In this document: positions 11,213 through 21,505 of the stretch, piece after piece | Position numbering within the stretch: position 1 is the first letter of the stretch | How the letters are laid out: each line of letters opens with the position of its first letter | Source of the DNA: Podarcis raffonei | Lineage: Eukaryota; Chordata; Lepidosauria; Squamata; Lacertidae | Assembly: GCF_027172205.1 (NCBI RefSeq) | Contig: NC_070619.1 | Span: 5,354,459-5,418,458, forward strand | Length of the DNA stretch: 64,000 nucleotides | Direction of reading: 5' to 3' | Translations under genes and position numbers: made by a program | Notes under the pieces: model-generated | Database searches by the model: none | The model's input: the letters and a program-made list of their open reading frames with translations, nothing else | Told to the model about the DNA's origin: nothing

Positions 11213-11726
11213 CTCTTTTAAGATGCTGTCCAGATTTGTCATTGCTTTTCTCCCAAGAAGCAGGCGTCTTTTAATTTCGTGGCTGCTGTCACCATCTGCA
11301 GTGATCATGGAGCCCAAGAAAGTAAAATCTCTCACTGCCTCCATTTCTTCCCCTTCTATTTTCCAGGAGGTGATGGGACCAGTGGCCATGATCTTCGTTT
11401 TTTTGATGTTGAGCTTCAGACCATATTTTGCGCTCTCCTCTTTCACCCTCATTAAAAGGTTCTTTAATTCCTCCTCACTTTCTGCCATCAAGGTTGTGTC
11501 ATCTGCATATCTGAGGTTGTTGATATTTCTTCCGGCAATCTTAATTCCGGCTTGGGATTCATCCAGCCCAGCCTTTCGCATGATGAATTCTGCATGTGAG
11601 TTAAATAAGCAGGGAGACAATATACAGCCTTGTAGGGTTTTTCACCCTCATTAAAAGGTTCTTTAATTCCTCCTCACTTTCTGCCATCAAAGTTGTGTCA
11701 TCTGCATATCTGAAGTTGTGGATAAA
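11213..11726 (-). mobile_element. BovB LINE segments in reverse
   Basis: Reverse BovB from about 11213 to 11638 (frame 11620-10961 reads SPCLFNSHAEFIMRKAGLDE and the RYADDTTLMAESEEELKNLL box), then a second short reverse segment 11639-11726 repeating the SEEELKNLL part. The stepwise repeat suggests rearrangement after insertion. Confidence 0.8.
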
Positions 11727-11988
11727 GTTGTGCCTGGCGTGCTCTGGTCCAGGGGGTCACGAAGAGGCGGACACGACTAAACCACTAAACCACAACATCT
11801 AGCAGCTCAAGTTTTGCTGCTTGGATGAGTCTCTCCTGACCTCTAATGGAGACAGTGGCATCCATTATTTTTTAGCAAAGTGCATTGCAATCAGGCCACA
11901 ATATTTCCAAAAGCATCAATGACTAGCTGGGGCGGAAGTGGGAGCACTTGAGTTAATATCAAGCAGCACGAGGAAGCCTTCCATGTCG

Positions 11989-12061
11989 GTTTCCGTAGTG
12001 TAGCGGTTATCACGTTCGCCTCACACGCGAAAGGTCCCCGGTTCGATCCCGGGCGGAAACA
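11989..12061 (+). tRNA. tRNA-Val (CAC)
   Basis: A 73-nt cloverleaf: acceptor GTTTCCG pairs with CGGAAAC, discriminator A. The D arm contains TAGTGTAGCGGTTATCA (A box), the anticodon loop CTCACAC reads CAC, and GGTTCGATCCC is the B box. No intron. It looks intact and matches vertebrate tRNA-Val-CAC almost base for base. T-rich tracts for Pol III termination follow (ttttttc at about 12067). Confidence 0.97.
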
Positions 12062-12139
12062 TTATGGCCTTTTTTCTTGGAAAAACCCCTTCCGGTTTTT
12101 ATTTTAATTTATAATTATGGCCCTACCAGTTTACCGTAA

Positions 12140-12600
12140 CTAATTAAAATTAAATGCATTTATTGAATTTCTGGGGTTTTGTTAATATTTCACTTTAGAA
12201 TGATGAGTCCCCCAGCTTAGTTGATTAAAATTAAATGCGTTTATTGAATTTCTGGGTTTTTGTTCATAATTTGCTTTAGAATGGTGAGTTCTCCAGCATA
12301 ACTGATTAAAATTAAATGCATTTATTGAATTTCTGGGTTTTTGTTCATAATTTGCTTTAGAATGGTGAGTTCTCCAGCATAACTGATTAAAATTAAATGC
12401 ATTTATTGAATTTCTGGGTTTTTGTTCATAATTTGCTTTAGAATGGTGAGTTCTCCAGCATAACTGATTAAAATTAAATGCATTTATTGAATTTCTAGGA
12501 TTTGTTTTTTTTAAAAAAAAATGTTAAACTTTAGAATTATGAGTCCCCCAGCTTAGTTGGTTAAAATTAAATGCATTTAATTTCTGGGATTTTTATTTTT
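12140..12600. repeat. 81-bp tandem array, about 5.5 units
   Basis: TTAAATGCATTTATTGAATT recurs at 12151, 12231, 12312, 12393, 12474 and about 12567, a period of 80-81 with one longer last step. The two inner units are near identical. It starts about 80 bases after tRNA-Val. Confidence 0.93.
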
Positions 12601-12995
12601 GCATTTATTTTTTAAGCACCTCTTTCCAGAAGCTAGTTTAGTTTAGCAATACTATTTGAAAACCTCAAATAAACTCAGGCTGATAGTTTAGATTTTTTTC
12701 TTCTTTTACAAAACTGAATAAAACTGATTGTATGGCAATCTGGTTTTTATTTCCTTTCTTTCTTTTCCAAAAATATCCCCACCTCTTGAACATGTATAAT
12801 AATATATAATTTCCCCATAAATTAGGAGGGGGAATTAATGAATGCACACATGTAAAGGCTGATAAAACATTTCCAGGTAAGTCAGTGAGAAACTTTGTTT
12901 AAGTTATAGAATTGCAGCCTTCGGTCTTACTGGTAAAGGAACTGCTTAAATAATTGCAAGTTACATAAGATTGAAAAGAGAGGGAGGGAAAATAC
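12601..12995. other. Unassigned AT-rich spacer before tRNA-Gly
   Basis: No coding frame or recognised repeat; ordinary AT-rich spacer. Confidence 0.5.
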
Positions 12996-13067
12996 TGCGT
13001 TGGCCGGGAATCGAACCCGGGTCAACTGCTTGGAAGGCAGCTATGCTAACCACTATACCACCAACGC
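12996..13067 (-). tRNA. tRNA-Gly (TCC)
   Basis: Read on the - strand, acceptor GCGTTGG pairs with CCAACGC followed by discriminator A. The A box is TGGTATAGTGGTTAGCA, the anticodon loop CTTCCAA gives TCC and the B box is GGTTCGATTCC. 72 nt, no intron, apparently functional. It is divergent to the DPP9 promoter and about 0.9 kb from the tRNA-Val gene. Confidence 0.97.
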
Positions 13068-13789
13068 GGCGGATGCGCCTGTCTCCATTTTCTTGCCCTA
13101 TGAAACACCGATCTTGGACTGTACCATCTGTCAATTTAACCGGGGGGGGGGGAAACGATTGTTTCAAAAATACCTCCTAACCGCGTATGTGAAACTGCCG
13201 AAAAGAATGTCAGGCCGCGCTCTTTCGCTGACCCCTACTCCCTCGATGGAATTGATCCTCCCACCCCTCCGTTTCAGAAAACGTGGAAAATCCAACCCCC
13301 CCCACTATCCAAAAGTGGTCACTACCCGTTCCCATAGCAACGACTCCCTCCCCTTTTTGATGCTAATGGTTCCTTCCAAACCGTTTTTAACAATTACGTC
13401 AGAGACCGTTTAATTTGTGCTCTTTATTTTAAATTTATGTCCATTTATACAATATATATATATATATGAACACTTTCCTGTATATACCAAAATATATGTG
13501 CATATTTAAATGATTTTTTATTTTGCAATCGTTTATTAAATTTTGTTATGTGTTGTTATTATTATTCCAATAAAAACATTAGATATAATTAAAAATATAG
13601 GCATGGGTTCTTGGATTTTCTTTTACAAAAGAATTATAAGATTTTATTTATATTTTTAACCCCCCCAAATCTCCCCCCGTGCTCCTATCAAATGGTTCCG
13701 CCCAGTTCGCCGTCATCCAAATCCTTTAATAAAAAAATCCTCCTCGCGAACATTCCTCCCCCCCAGAATTTCCCAAGGTGGTGCCTCCC
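13068..13789. other. Spacer between tRNA-Gly and CpG island
   Basis: C-rich homopolymer runs, an ATATATAT stretch near 13454 and AT-rich sequence. The opposed base runs are typical of promoter-proximal unique DNA. No gene seen. Confidence 0.5.
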
Positions 13790-14300
13790 AACCGTCAGAG
13801 GCAACCTCCCTTTTTCTGCTCTATGGTTCCTTCCGCGTTCGCAAGAAGCCCCGCCCTTCTTTCGCTTACTCTCGCGAGAATAGCCGAGTCTCGGACGACG
13901 ACGAGAGCAGAGCAATCGCTATCACGAGATCTCGTTCGGCTCCCCCCCCCCTTAACTATCGCGAGAGTTGGGAGACGGCGAAAGAGCGGGCTTCCGCTTC
14001 CGGGCGAAAGGTCGCGGCGGGAGGCTCGCGGAGGCCGGCGGTGTCCCTCCCCCCCTCCCCCGGAGCTCCTGCGTCTCCAGCAAAGGAAATGGAGCGGGAG
14101 TGAAGCTTCCGCGGAACCCAACCCTCCCCTACCCCCCTCACCCCGCAGCGGAGGAAGCCCGGCCTGGGGGAGGCCGAGGAGCCACGGAGTGAGTGAGCAG
14201 CCGGGTGACTGGCGGGCGGGGCCTCTGAGGGGAGGGAGGGGAGGGGCCGAAGAGAAGAGGCCCCGCCCCCTTCCCAAGGAGGGGGTGCGGGGGGGTCCTG
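13790..14300 (+). promoter_or_regulatory. DPP9: CpG island, likely DPP9 promoter
   Basis: A GC- and CpG-rich block rises abruptly out of AT-rich sequence. It holds TCTCGCGAGA at 13870-13879, a related ATCGCGAGAG at about 13958-13967 and ACGAGATCTCG at about 13924-13934. TCTCGCGAGA is the known BANP-bound element of CpG-island promoters. There is no TATA box at a plausible place. Position upstream of the DPP9 coding exons and beside the tRNA pair makes it the probable DPP9 start region; this is inference, since no transcript is available. Confidence 0.7.
14085..14188 (+). other. DPP9: Possible non-coding first exon of DPP9 (5' end uncertain)
   Basis: Within the CpG island, CACGGA|GTGAGTG at 14189 is a good splice donor on the + strand. 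A transcript starting upstream and spliced here to the acceptor at 28971-28972 would put the DPP9 start codon 14 bases into exon 2. The start given is arbitrary. Confidence 0.35.
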
Positions 14301-14589
14301 ACCACGCTCCGAATAGGCTTTCCCGTGGCCACGCCCTCAGCTCGGTGACCACGCCCCCTGGAGACCCCACACGTCTTAGGCCCCGCCTCCATCGCGCAAG
14401 GCCACGCCTTGGCGCCTGAGTTAAACCAGGCAGGGGTTTTTGGCCACGCCCCCTCGGAAGGGGGCTGCTGGCCACGCCCTCTCCTACTTTGTGGGGGGGG
14501 GGGTTCTGCGGACCACACCCCAAATAAGGGTCCCTTGTGCCAGGCTCCAGCTGAATGCCCATGCTCCTGGATGGAGGGAACGCCCTTAG
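14230..14589. promoter_or_regulatory. GC-box-rich region downstream of the DPP9 island
   Basis: At least six CCACGCCC/CCCCGCC boxes (for example GGCCACGCCC near 14336, 14398, 14440 and 14470), binding-site type for SP/KLF factors. They recur with similar spacing as if from local duplication. Confidence 0.5.
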
Positions 14590-15190
14590 AATTATAGAGT
14601 TGGAATAGACCACAAGGGCCATCGAGTCCAACCCCCTGCCAAGCAGGAAACACCATCAGAGCACTCCTGACATATGGTTGTCAAGCCTCTGCTTAAAGAC
14701 CTCCAAAGGAGGAGACTCCACCACACTCCTTGGCAGCAAATTCCACTGTCAAACAGCTCTTACTGTCAGGAAGTTCTTCCGAATGTTTAGGTGGAATCTT
14801 CTTTCTTGTAGTTTGGATCCATTGCTCCGTGTCCGCTTCTCTGGAGCAGCAGAAAACAACCTTTCTCCCTCCTCTATGTGACATCCTTTTATATATTTGA
14901 ACATGGCTATCATATCACCCCTTAACCTCCTCTTCTCCAGGCTAAACATGCCCAGCTCCCTTAGCCGTTCCTCATAAGGCATCGTTTCCAGGCCTTTGAC
15001 CATTTTGGTTGCCCTCCTCTGGACACGTTCCAGTTTGTCAGTGTCCTTCCTGAACTGTGGTGCCCAGAACTGGACACAGTACTCCAGGTGAGGTCTGACC
15101 AGAGCAGAATACAGTGGCACTATTACTTCCCTTGATCTAGATGCTATACTCCTATTGATGCAGCCCAGAATTGCATTGCATTGCATTGGC
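14590..15190 (-). mobile_element. CR1 LINE 3' part
   Basis: Reverse frame from 15190 encodes [52 protein letters not shown] and the typical [20 protein letters not shown] end of CR1 ORF2, followed by the CR1 3' end ATAGAGTTGG. Confidence 0.93.
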
Positions 15191-15414
15191 TGTGGATCAT
15201 CCATTGGAGGGGTTTTGGGTCTTGCCTCCTTGGAGGGGTAGGAAGAAAGGGGGTTGCTGGCCCCCATGCCTTCCCCATCAGAGCCCCTTTTGGAAGGGGT
15301 GCTTCTTCAGGCCTGCTCCCTCCCATCCCAGCTTCAGAACTTGGGGACCCCCATCCCTATAGAGTTTTGGACTGTTTGCTTTGGGGGGGGTAGTTTTGAG
15401 TGGTGAGTTTCAGT
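15191..15414. other. Unassigned sequence in presumed DPP9 intron 1
   Basis: GC-rich, with CCTTGGAGGGGTAGGAAG-like purine blocks; no gene recognised. Confidence 0.4.
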
Positions 15415-16027
15415 GGCCTGGGTTCTTAAAGGCATCTAAATGGCCTCAGCCCAGTATACCTGAAGGAACGTCTCCACCCCCATCATTCTGCCCAGACACT
15501 GAGGTCCAGCGCTGAGGGCCTTCTGGCACTTCCCTCATTGCAAGAAACAAAGCTACAGGGAACCAGGCAGAGGGCCTTCTCGGTGGTGGCGCCCGCCCTG
15601 TGGAATGCCCTCCCACCAGATGTCAAAGAGATAAACAACTACAGTGGTACCTCGGGTTACATATGCTTCAGGTTACAGACTCCACTAACCCAGAAATAGT
15701 GCTTCAGGTTAAGAACTTTGCTTCAGGATGAGAACAGAAATCGTGCTTTGGCGGCGCGGCGGCGGCGGTAGACCCCATTAGCTAAAGTGGTCTTCAGGTT
15801 AAGAACAGTTTCAGGTTAAGAACAGACCTACGGAACGAATTAAGTACTTAACCTGAGGTACCACTGTACCTGATATTCAGAAGACATCTGAAGGCAGTCC
15901 TGTTCAGCGAAGTTTTTAATGTGTGACATCTTAGTGTGTTTTTGGTCTTTGTGGAAGCCACCCAGAGTGGCTGGGGAAACCCAGCCAGATGGGCGAGGTA
16001 CAAATAATAAATTATTATTATTATTAT
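15415..16027 (+). mobile_element. L2-type LINE 3' end, split by a MITE
   Basis: Encodes YLKERLHPHHSAQTLR-like text, then VVAPALWNALPPDVKEINNY; the frame resumes after the MITE as LIFRRHLKAVLFSEVFNV. 3' UTR CCAGCCAGATGGGCGAGGTA and ATTATTATT tail. Confidence 0.88.
15642..15866. mobile_element. TA-flanked MITE inserted in L2
   Basis: Ends CAGTGGTACCTCGGG and CTGAGGTACCACTG with TA on both sides; it splits the L2 at AACTA|CCTGA, as shown by the uninterrupted copy at 33253-33835. Confidence 0.93.
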
Positions 16028-16216
16028 CTGGTTGGTCACTGTGAGGACAGGATGCTGGACGAGAAGGGACATTGGCTTGATCCAGCATGTTTTCCTTGTG
16101 TTACTATGACTTAACCTGACGTAGTTTAGGCAGCCTGTGCCTCCTTGGATTCTGTGGGCTATTCTGGCTGGATCAGAATACCGCCAGATATTTAAGATCA
16201 AACAAGGTGGTATGAC

Positions 16217-16256
<40 letters not shown>

Positions 16257-16817
16257 TTTATTTATATCCCGCCCTCCCCAGCCGAAGCCGGGCTCAGGGC
16301 GGCTAACAACAATAAAACAATACAAAAATACAACACAAACAACACTCTAAAATCATTCATTATAAAATTAATTAAATTCAAGCCACTGGCCACCATTGGG
16401 CCAGAGCTCCGCGAAGATTGCCGAGGGAGGGAGTCAGGCTGTGCCCTGGCTAAAGGCCTGGCGGAACAGCTCTGTCTTGCAGGCCCTGCGGAAAGATGTC
16501 AAGTCCCGCAGGGCCCTAGTCTCTTGTGACAGAGTGTTCCACCAGGTCGGAGCCACAGCCGAAAAAGCCCTGGCTCTAGTTGAGGCCAGCCTAACTTCTC
16601 TGTGGCCTGGGACCTTCAAGATGTTTTTATTTGAAGACCGTAAGTTTCTCTGTGGGGCATACCAGGAGAGGCGGTCCCGTAGGTACGAGGGTCCTAGGCC
16701 GTATAGGGCTTTAAAGGTTAAAACCAGCACCTTAAACCTGATCCTGTACTCCACCGGGAGCCAGTGCAGTTGATATAGCACCGGATGCATGTGATCTCGC
16801 AGCGAAGACCCCGTAAG
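16217..16817 (-). mobile_element. L2-type LINE 3' end
   Basis: (ATT)n tail, CCCGCCCTCCCCAGCCGAAG 3' UTR, and reverse frame with LYQLHWLPVEYRIRFKVLVL and TRARAFSAVAPTWWNTLSQE, the C-terminus of the L2 ORF2. Confidence 0.92.
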
Positions 16818-17210
16818 GAAATAAGAAAGCTTACACATCTATCTGGTGCAGTTGCACCAGAATTAATCTGCAGGTGATAATCTGCCTCCTCCGTCGGAGC
16901 CAGTTTGTCTCTGTATATCGGCTGCTGGGAATCACAAGTTGGGAGAGCTGCTGTTGTGCTTAGGTCCTGCCTGCTGGGCTCCCATGAGGGCATCTGGTCA
17001 GCCACAGTGAGAATAGGAGAGCGGACTAGATGGGCCCTGCCTTGGCCGGATTCAGCAGCCAGGCTCTTGTTACCAGTGTTAGAAACTGGTATATGAGTTT
17101 ATGGCCAAATAGCACCTTAAACCTAGGTTACGGTTGCCACAGCAGAATGGCTAAACTCCATTTCCCCCCAGTGGAGGGAGGAATTATTTTTATTATTAAT
17201 TTCATTTATA
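16818..17210. other. Mixed fragments, mostly unassigned
   Basis: Phrases such as GATTCAGCAGCCAGGCTC resemble 3' parts of tRNA-derived SINEs, but no end can be fixed. Confidence 0.35.
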
Positions 17211-17212
17211 TA

Positions 17213-17444
17213 CAGTCATACCTCGGATTACAGCCGCTTCAGGTTGCGTTTTTTTGGGTTATGGACCCCCAGGTTACTTCCGGGTTTTGTCAGTCACACA
17301 TGTGCAGAAGCGCTAAATCGCACTTTGCGCATGCGCAGAAGCACCAAATTGCAATCCGCATGTGCGCAAACGCGGGTTGTGAAGGCTGCGGGTTGCGAAC
17401 GTGCATCCTGCACGGATCACGTTCGCCACCCGCAGCGTCCACTG
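17213..17444. mobile_element. TA-flanked MITE (CAGTCATACCTCGG family)
   Basis: CAGTCATACCTCGGATTACA to GCGTCCACTG with TA on each side; GC-rich inside with repeated GCGCATGCGCA-like phrases. Same family in reverse at 32194-32433. Confidence 0.85.
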
Positions 17445-17648
17445 TACTGTTTTGTATCTTAATGTGTTGCAAACCACTTTTGAGTTTTTTTCTTTAAAAC
17501 ACCAAATAAAACAATCCAGAATAAAAGAAATTAAAGCATCAAGTAAAATATTTCTGATCCTTCCCTAAGTGACAATTGGCCTTTCCCATATTTATTTACC
17601 TGCTTAATTTATAGTGCTGCCCCCTAGAAGGAGGAGTCCAGGAAGCTA

Positions 17649-17858
17649 GTGTGGTGTAGTAGGTTAGAGTGTTGGACTAGGACCTGGGAGATCAGGGTTC
17701 AAATCCCCACTCAGTCAGGAGTCTCACTGACTGATCTTGGAGTCAGTCACAGCCTCTTAACCTACCTCACAGGGGTGTTGTGCGGATTAACTGAGATGGG
17801 TGTGAACCATGGACTCCTTGGAGAAAAAGGTGGGAGATAAATGCAATAAATAAGCTTT
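17649..17858 (+). mobile_element. MIR-like tRNA-derived SINE
   Basis: TAGTGTGGTGTAGTAGGTTA, B box GGTTCAAATCCC, TTAACCTACCTCACAGGG core and GGGAGATAAATGCAATAAAT end. Confidence 0.75.
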
Positions 17859-17861
17859 TTT

Positions 17862-18015
17862 TCCTTCCAGTAGCACCTTAAAGACCAACTAAGTTAGTTC
17901 TTGGTATGAGCTTTCGTGTGCATGCACACTTCTTCAGATACACTGAAACAGAAGTTGCCAGATCCTTCTATATAGTGAGAAGGTGGGGAGGGGTATTACT
18001 CAGAAGGGTGGTGGG
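17862..18015 (-). mobile_element. Penelope-like element 3' end
   Basis: Reverse complement of the end of the element at 53365-53990 (CCTTCCAGTAGCACCTTAAA, GCATGCACACTTCTTCAG, TATATAGTGAGAAGGTGGGG). Confidence 0.8.
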
Positions 18016-18768
18016 TGTAAACATCACTTTCTCCAAGATTTTTCTGGCCTCTTGTTTGTGGTTCTCTGGAACTGCAGGAGCTGAAAAGCGCCACCTTTCA
18101 TGGCAAAACTCTGTTCCCTGATCTTACCTGTTTCTGTGAAATGTGTTAAGGGGGACTTTTGAATTCTTTTCCTGAGACATGGACCCTCCGTAAGCAGCAA
18201 CAATGAAACAAGGGAGATGGGGCTGTGCCTTTGCCACTAAGATTCCTAAGAATACAAGTATATCTATAATATTACTATATTGTATTAGGATCATTGGCGA
18301 TGACTGACTGAGCAAGGGCTAAAAAAAAATCATAGTCTATATGTTAATATGTCTTTTATATGTTGTAGGTGCTTTATTTTGTAATAAGAATATAATGTTT
18401 TAATAAACAGTAGCAGTTTAGAAGGGGTCCCAGGAGTAAAGGCTTGTAAGCTTTGATTTCGTCCAAATAATTCTAAGACTCCTCTTGGAAACTGGGATTA
18501 AACTCTGGTTTCTCTTTGGGGGTGGAATTTGGATATTAGACACTTTCATTCACGGCTGGGGACTTGAGGCTTTCCACAGAATTCTATCTTGAATGTCAGC
18601 CCCATTCCTGACATTGCTGCAACCTTCATTCTTTCTTCCTTTCTCAAGTTTCCCCATATCCTTATTAAAGGCTGAATGTTAAAAGGGGAGAATTTGGGGA
18701 AATGAATGTACCTCACTTTGAATGCAGAAGGTCCAAGTATGACCCCTCCCCCCAGTTTCTCCAGGTAC
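18016..18768. other. Unassigned sequence
   Basis: No gene or repeat family recognised; ordinary composition. Confidence 0.4.
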
Positions 18769-18776
18769 GTCTAGGA

Positions 18777-18911
18777 CAGGCTTACTCAACCTCGGCCCTC
18801 CAGATGTTTTTGCCTACAACTCCCATGATCCCTAGCTAGCAGGACCAGTGGTCAGGGGTGCTGGGAATTGTAGTCTGAAAACATCTGGAGGGCCAAGGTT
18901 GAGGAAGCCTG
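18777..18911. mobile_element. hAT-type palindromic MITE
   Basis: CAGGCTTACTCAACCTCGGC and its mirrored end GCCAAGGTTGAGGAAGCCTG with perfect 8-bp target duplication GTCTAGGA. Confidence 0.92.
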
Positions 18912-19160
18912 GTCTAGGAAGAGCTTTGAAGCTGCAGTCAGAGATCTAAATTGATTGATGAGCTGACTCAGTATAAGGCCGCTTTCACCCGATGTTTCTG
19001 GCGATGTCTCTGGCGCCGTGCCATTGTACGACTCATTGCACAAGTGATACAGAAGAGGCCAGACAACTGGTGGTACCCTTTATTCTTATTCTGTGCTGAG
19101 GATCCTAAGGGGGTCTTTAGATTCCCTCCGTAAAAGTGAAAGTGGGGCATCCAAAGTAAG

Positions 19161-19512
19161 GGACGCGGGTGGCGCTGTGGGTTAAACCACAGACCCTAGG
19201 ACTTGCCGATCAGAAGGTTGGCGGTTCGAATCCCCGCGACGGGGTGAGCTCCCGTTGCTCGGTCCCTGCTCCTGCCAACTTAGCAGTTCAAAAGCACGTC
19301 AAAGTGCAAGTAGATAAATAGGTATCGCTCTGGTGGGAAGGTAAATGGCATTTCCGTGCGCTGCTCTGGTTCGCCAGAAGCGGCTTAGTCCTGCTGGACA
19401 CATGACCCGGAAGCTGTATGCCGACTCCCTCGGCCAGTAAAGCGAGATGAGCGCCACAACCCCAGAGTCGGCCACGACTGGGCCTAATGGTCAGGGGTCC
19501 CTTTAGCTTTAC
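19161..19512 (+). mobile_element. Sauria SINE
   Basis: Full-length head to tail, from GGGACGCGGGTGGCGCTGTG to GGGGTCCCTTTAGCTTTA. Target duplication CATCCAAAG on both sides. Confidence 0.95.
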
Positions 19513-20385
19513 ATCCAAAGCACATGACTTCCCCCAAAGAATCCTGGGAAATGTAGTTCCCACTTCCCAGAGCTATAATCCCCACAACTTTTAACAGCCT
19601 ACCGTTTCCAGGATTCTCGGGGAAAAGTCACAAGCTCTAAAAGCAGTGTGAAGATGCAGTTTCAAAGACTGCAACATTGCAGCTGGGAGTTTTTGTGGTT
19701 TGGCAAAAGGTCTCTCTATGCTTCACCCCCAAAACGTGTGTATCTCTGCCAGTTTACTTCAGAGTGATCACATGCTCTCTGTTTCTTTCCGCCCTCTAGT
19801 TTCTTACTTCGTCCAAGGCTCGCTTAGCAGTTGATGCAGAAAGTCAAGAGGGCTCGGCTGGAAAACGAAAGTGCAGGAAGTTGGAGAAGGTAACTTTCTG
19901 AAGTTGACTCGAGTAGCTTTTGGAGGAGCAGGAAGCGTTGGGGACTCAGGAGGTTAAAAACAAGGGGTTTGTTTTCTGAATGGCAGCTCCTATCAGATTC
20001 CGACCATCCCTTTCTGCTAGCTGTGCTGGCTGAACTTGCAATCTCAGGATCATATTGTGTGCAACAGCTTTCCACTTCCCTGTTGTGACACATTTAGAGC
20101 CAGAAAATAAAATACAGTTTGCCCAGACAGCAGCCCCAGTGGTCAGCATTGTCTGCCCCTTAGTTTCCAAAGGCCTGTCTGAACAAGAAGGTCCTAACCT
20201 GCCTTTCTAGTGGAGGGAACCAGTCTAACTTCTTCGGTAAGGGAATTCCACAATACGGGAGCTGATACAGAAGAAACTTCCCTGTCACCACCAACCACGC
20301 CTCTGATGTTGGTGATGCTGAGACAAGGTGCTCACCTGAGGATTTTCACACCTGGGTAGGTTTGTACAGGGAGGTAGGAAAATTA
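19513..20385. other. Mostly unassigned; short MITE-like piece at its start
   Basis: About 19530-19680 carries AATCCTGGGAAATGTAGTTC and related phrases of a palindromic MITE family also at 20880, 23336 and 25005. The remainder is unassigned. Confidence 0.45.
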
Positions 20386-20645
20386 CCGTATTTTTTGCTC
20401 TAAAAGACTCACTTTTCCCCTCCTAAAAAGTAAGGGGAAATGTCCGTGCGTCTTATGGAGCGAATGCAGGCTGTGCAGCTATCCCAGAAGCCAGAACAGC
20501 AAGAGGGATTGCTGCTTTTCACTGTGCAGCGATCCCTCTTGCTGTTCTGGCTTCTGAGATTCAGAATATTTTTTTTCTTGTTTTCCTCCTCCAAAAACTA
20601 GGTGCGTCTTGTAGTCCGGTGCGTCTTATAGAGCGAAAAATACGG
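20386..20645. mobile_element. TA-flanked MITE (CCGTATTTTTCGCTCTA family)
   Basis: CCGTATTTTTTGCTCTAAAA to TAGAGCGAAAAATACGG between TA repeats; the inside has an inverted GAAGCCAGAACAGCAAGAGG arm. Seven copies in the window. Confidence 0.93.
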
Positions 20646-20879
20646 TATATGGCTTGGGTGACCTGAAATATCTTATCAGTGCTAATTGCTGTTATTAAAT
20701 ATCTGCGAGTCAAAAATTCTTGCTAAATACCAGAGATCACCTCGCATTCCACCAGCAGATCCAGATCTGTGTTCTTCCCACCCCTATATTTTGGCTGGTG
20801 GTCTCAAACATTGGTGTATTGTTGTATGATAAAGGTGGGAAACTCGCCTGCAGCCTCACTTTATGTGGCCCATTGACCC

Positions 20880-21090
20880 CTACTCCTCTCGAAGCTACAA
20901 TTCCCAGAGTGGTTTAAAAGTCAGTCCCTCTTCACAGGAAAACTCTGGGAATTGTAGCTGTGGTAGGGGATATAGGGTCTCCTAGCAACTTTCAGCACCC
21001 TTAACAGACTACAGTTCCCAGGATTCTTTGTGGAGAGCTATGTGTGTTTGAATGGGTACATTAGCGCTTCAGATGTACAATGCGGATGTG
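20880..21090. mobile_element. Palindromic MITE fragment
   Basis: Carries AGCTACAATTCCCAGAGTGG and mirrored CTCTGGGAATTGTAGCTG, then CTACAGTTCCCAGGATTCTT and a GCGGATGTGGCC end. Confidence 0.6.
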
Positions 21091-21246
21091 GCCAAGGACA
21101 AATAGTCTAGTTTCCCCCTCCCTCTATTAAAATTACCCTAGTGTACGACTTGGAGTGTGGTTCCTTACACTCTGCTGCCATAAAGACAAGTCTGATTCTC
21201 AAGCAGAGTGCCATGAAATCTGTACAGGCTACTCTACATTTACGGT

Positions 21247-21505
21247 GTGGTGTAGAGAGCCAGTGTGGTGTAGTGGTTAAGAGCGGCAGTCTCGTAACCT
21301 GGGGAACTGGGTTCGCGTCTCCGCTCCTCCACATGCAGCTGCTGGGTGACCTTGGGCCAGTCACACTTCTTTGAAGTCTCTCAGCCCCACTCACCTCACA
21401 GAGTGTTTGTTGTGGGGGAGGAAGGGAAAGGAGAATGTTAGCCGCTTTGAGACTCCTTCGGGTAGTGATAAAGCGGGATATCAAATCCAAACTCCTCCTC
21501 CTCCT
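21247..21505 (+). mobile_element. MIR-like tRNA-derived SINE
   Basis: GAGAGCCAGTGTGGTGTAGT, TGGTTAAGAGCGGCAGTCTC, CTGGGTGACCTTGGGCCAGT and CCGCTTTGAGACTCCTT; near twin at 32887-33130. Confidence 0.88.

Larger units (their letters stand above)
8518..11797 (+). mobile_element. BovB LINE (+), host of several nested insertions
   Basis: BovB pieces in + orientation at 8518-8588, 9442-9590, 9816-9995, 10787-11212 and 11727-11797 continue one another once the insertions are set aside. They cover KAGLDESQARIKIAGRN through SEEELKNLL and FTFLGSMITADGD to the tail. Inserted are an L1 (-), a MITE, a reverse BovB and further reverse BovB segments. Confidence 0.88.

Noticed and set aside
13795-14631. 278-codon open frame on the - strand over the CpG island
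   Set aside because: Low-complexity Pro/Gly/Arg composition produced by GC-rich DNA; no domain, and it runs into a CR1 element.
16137-16773. Open frames over ATT/TAA repeats
   Set aside because: Antisense of an L2 3' end and simple repeats.
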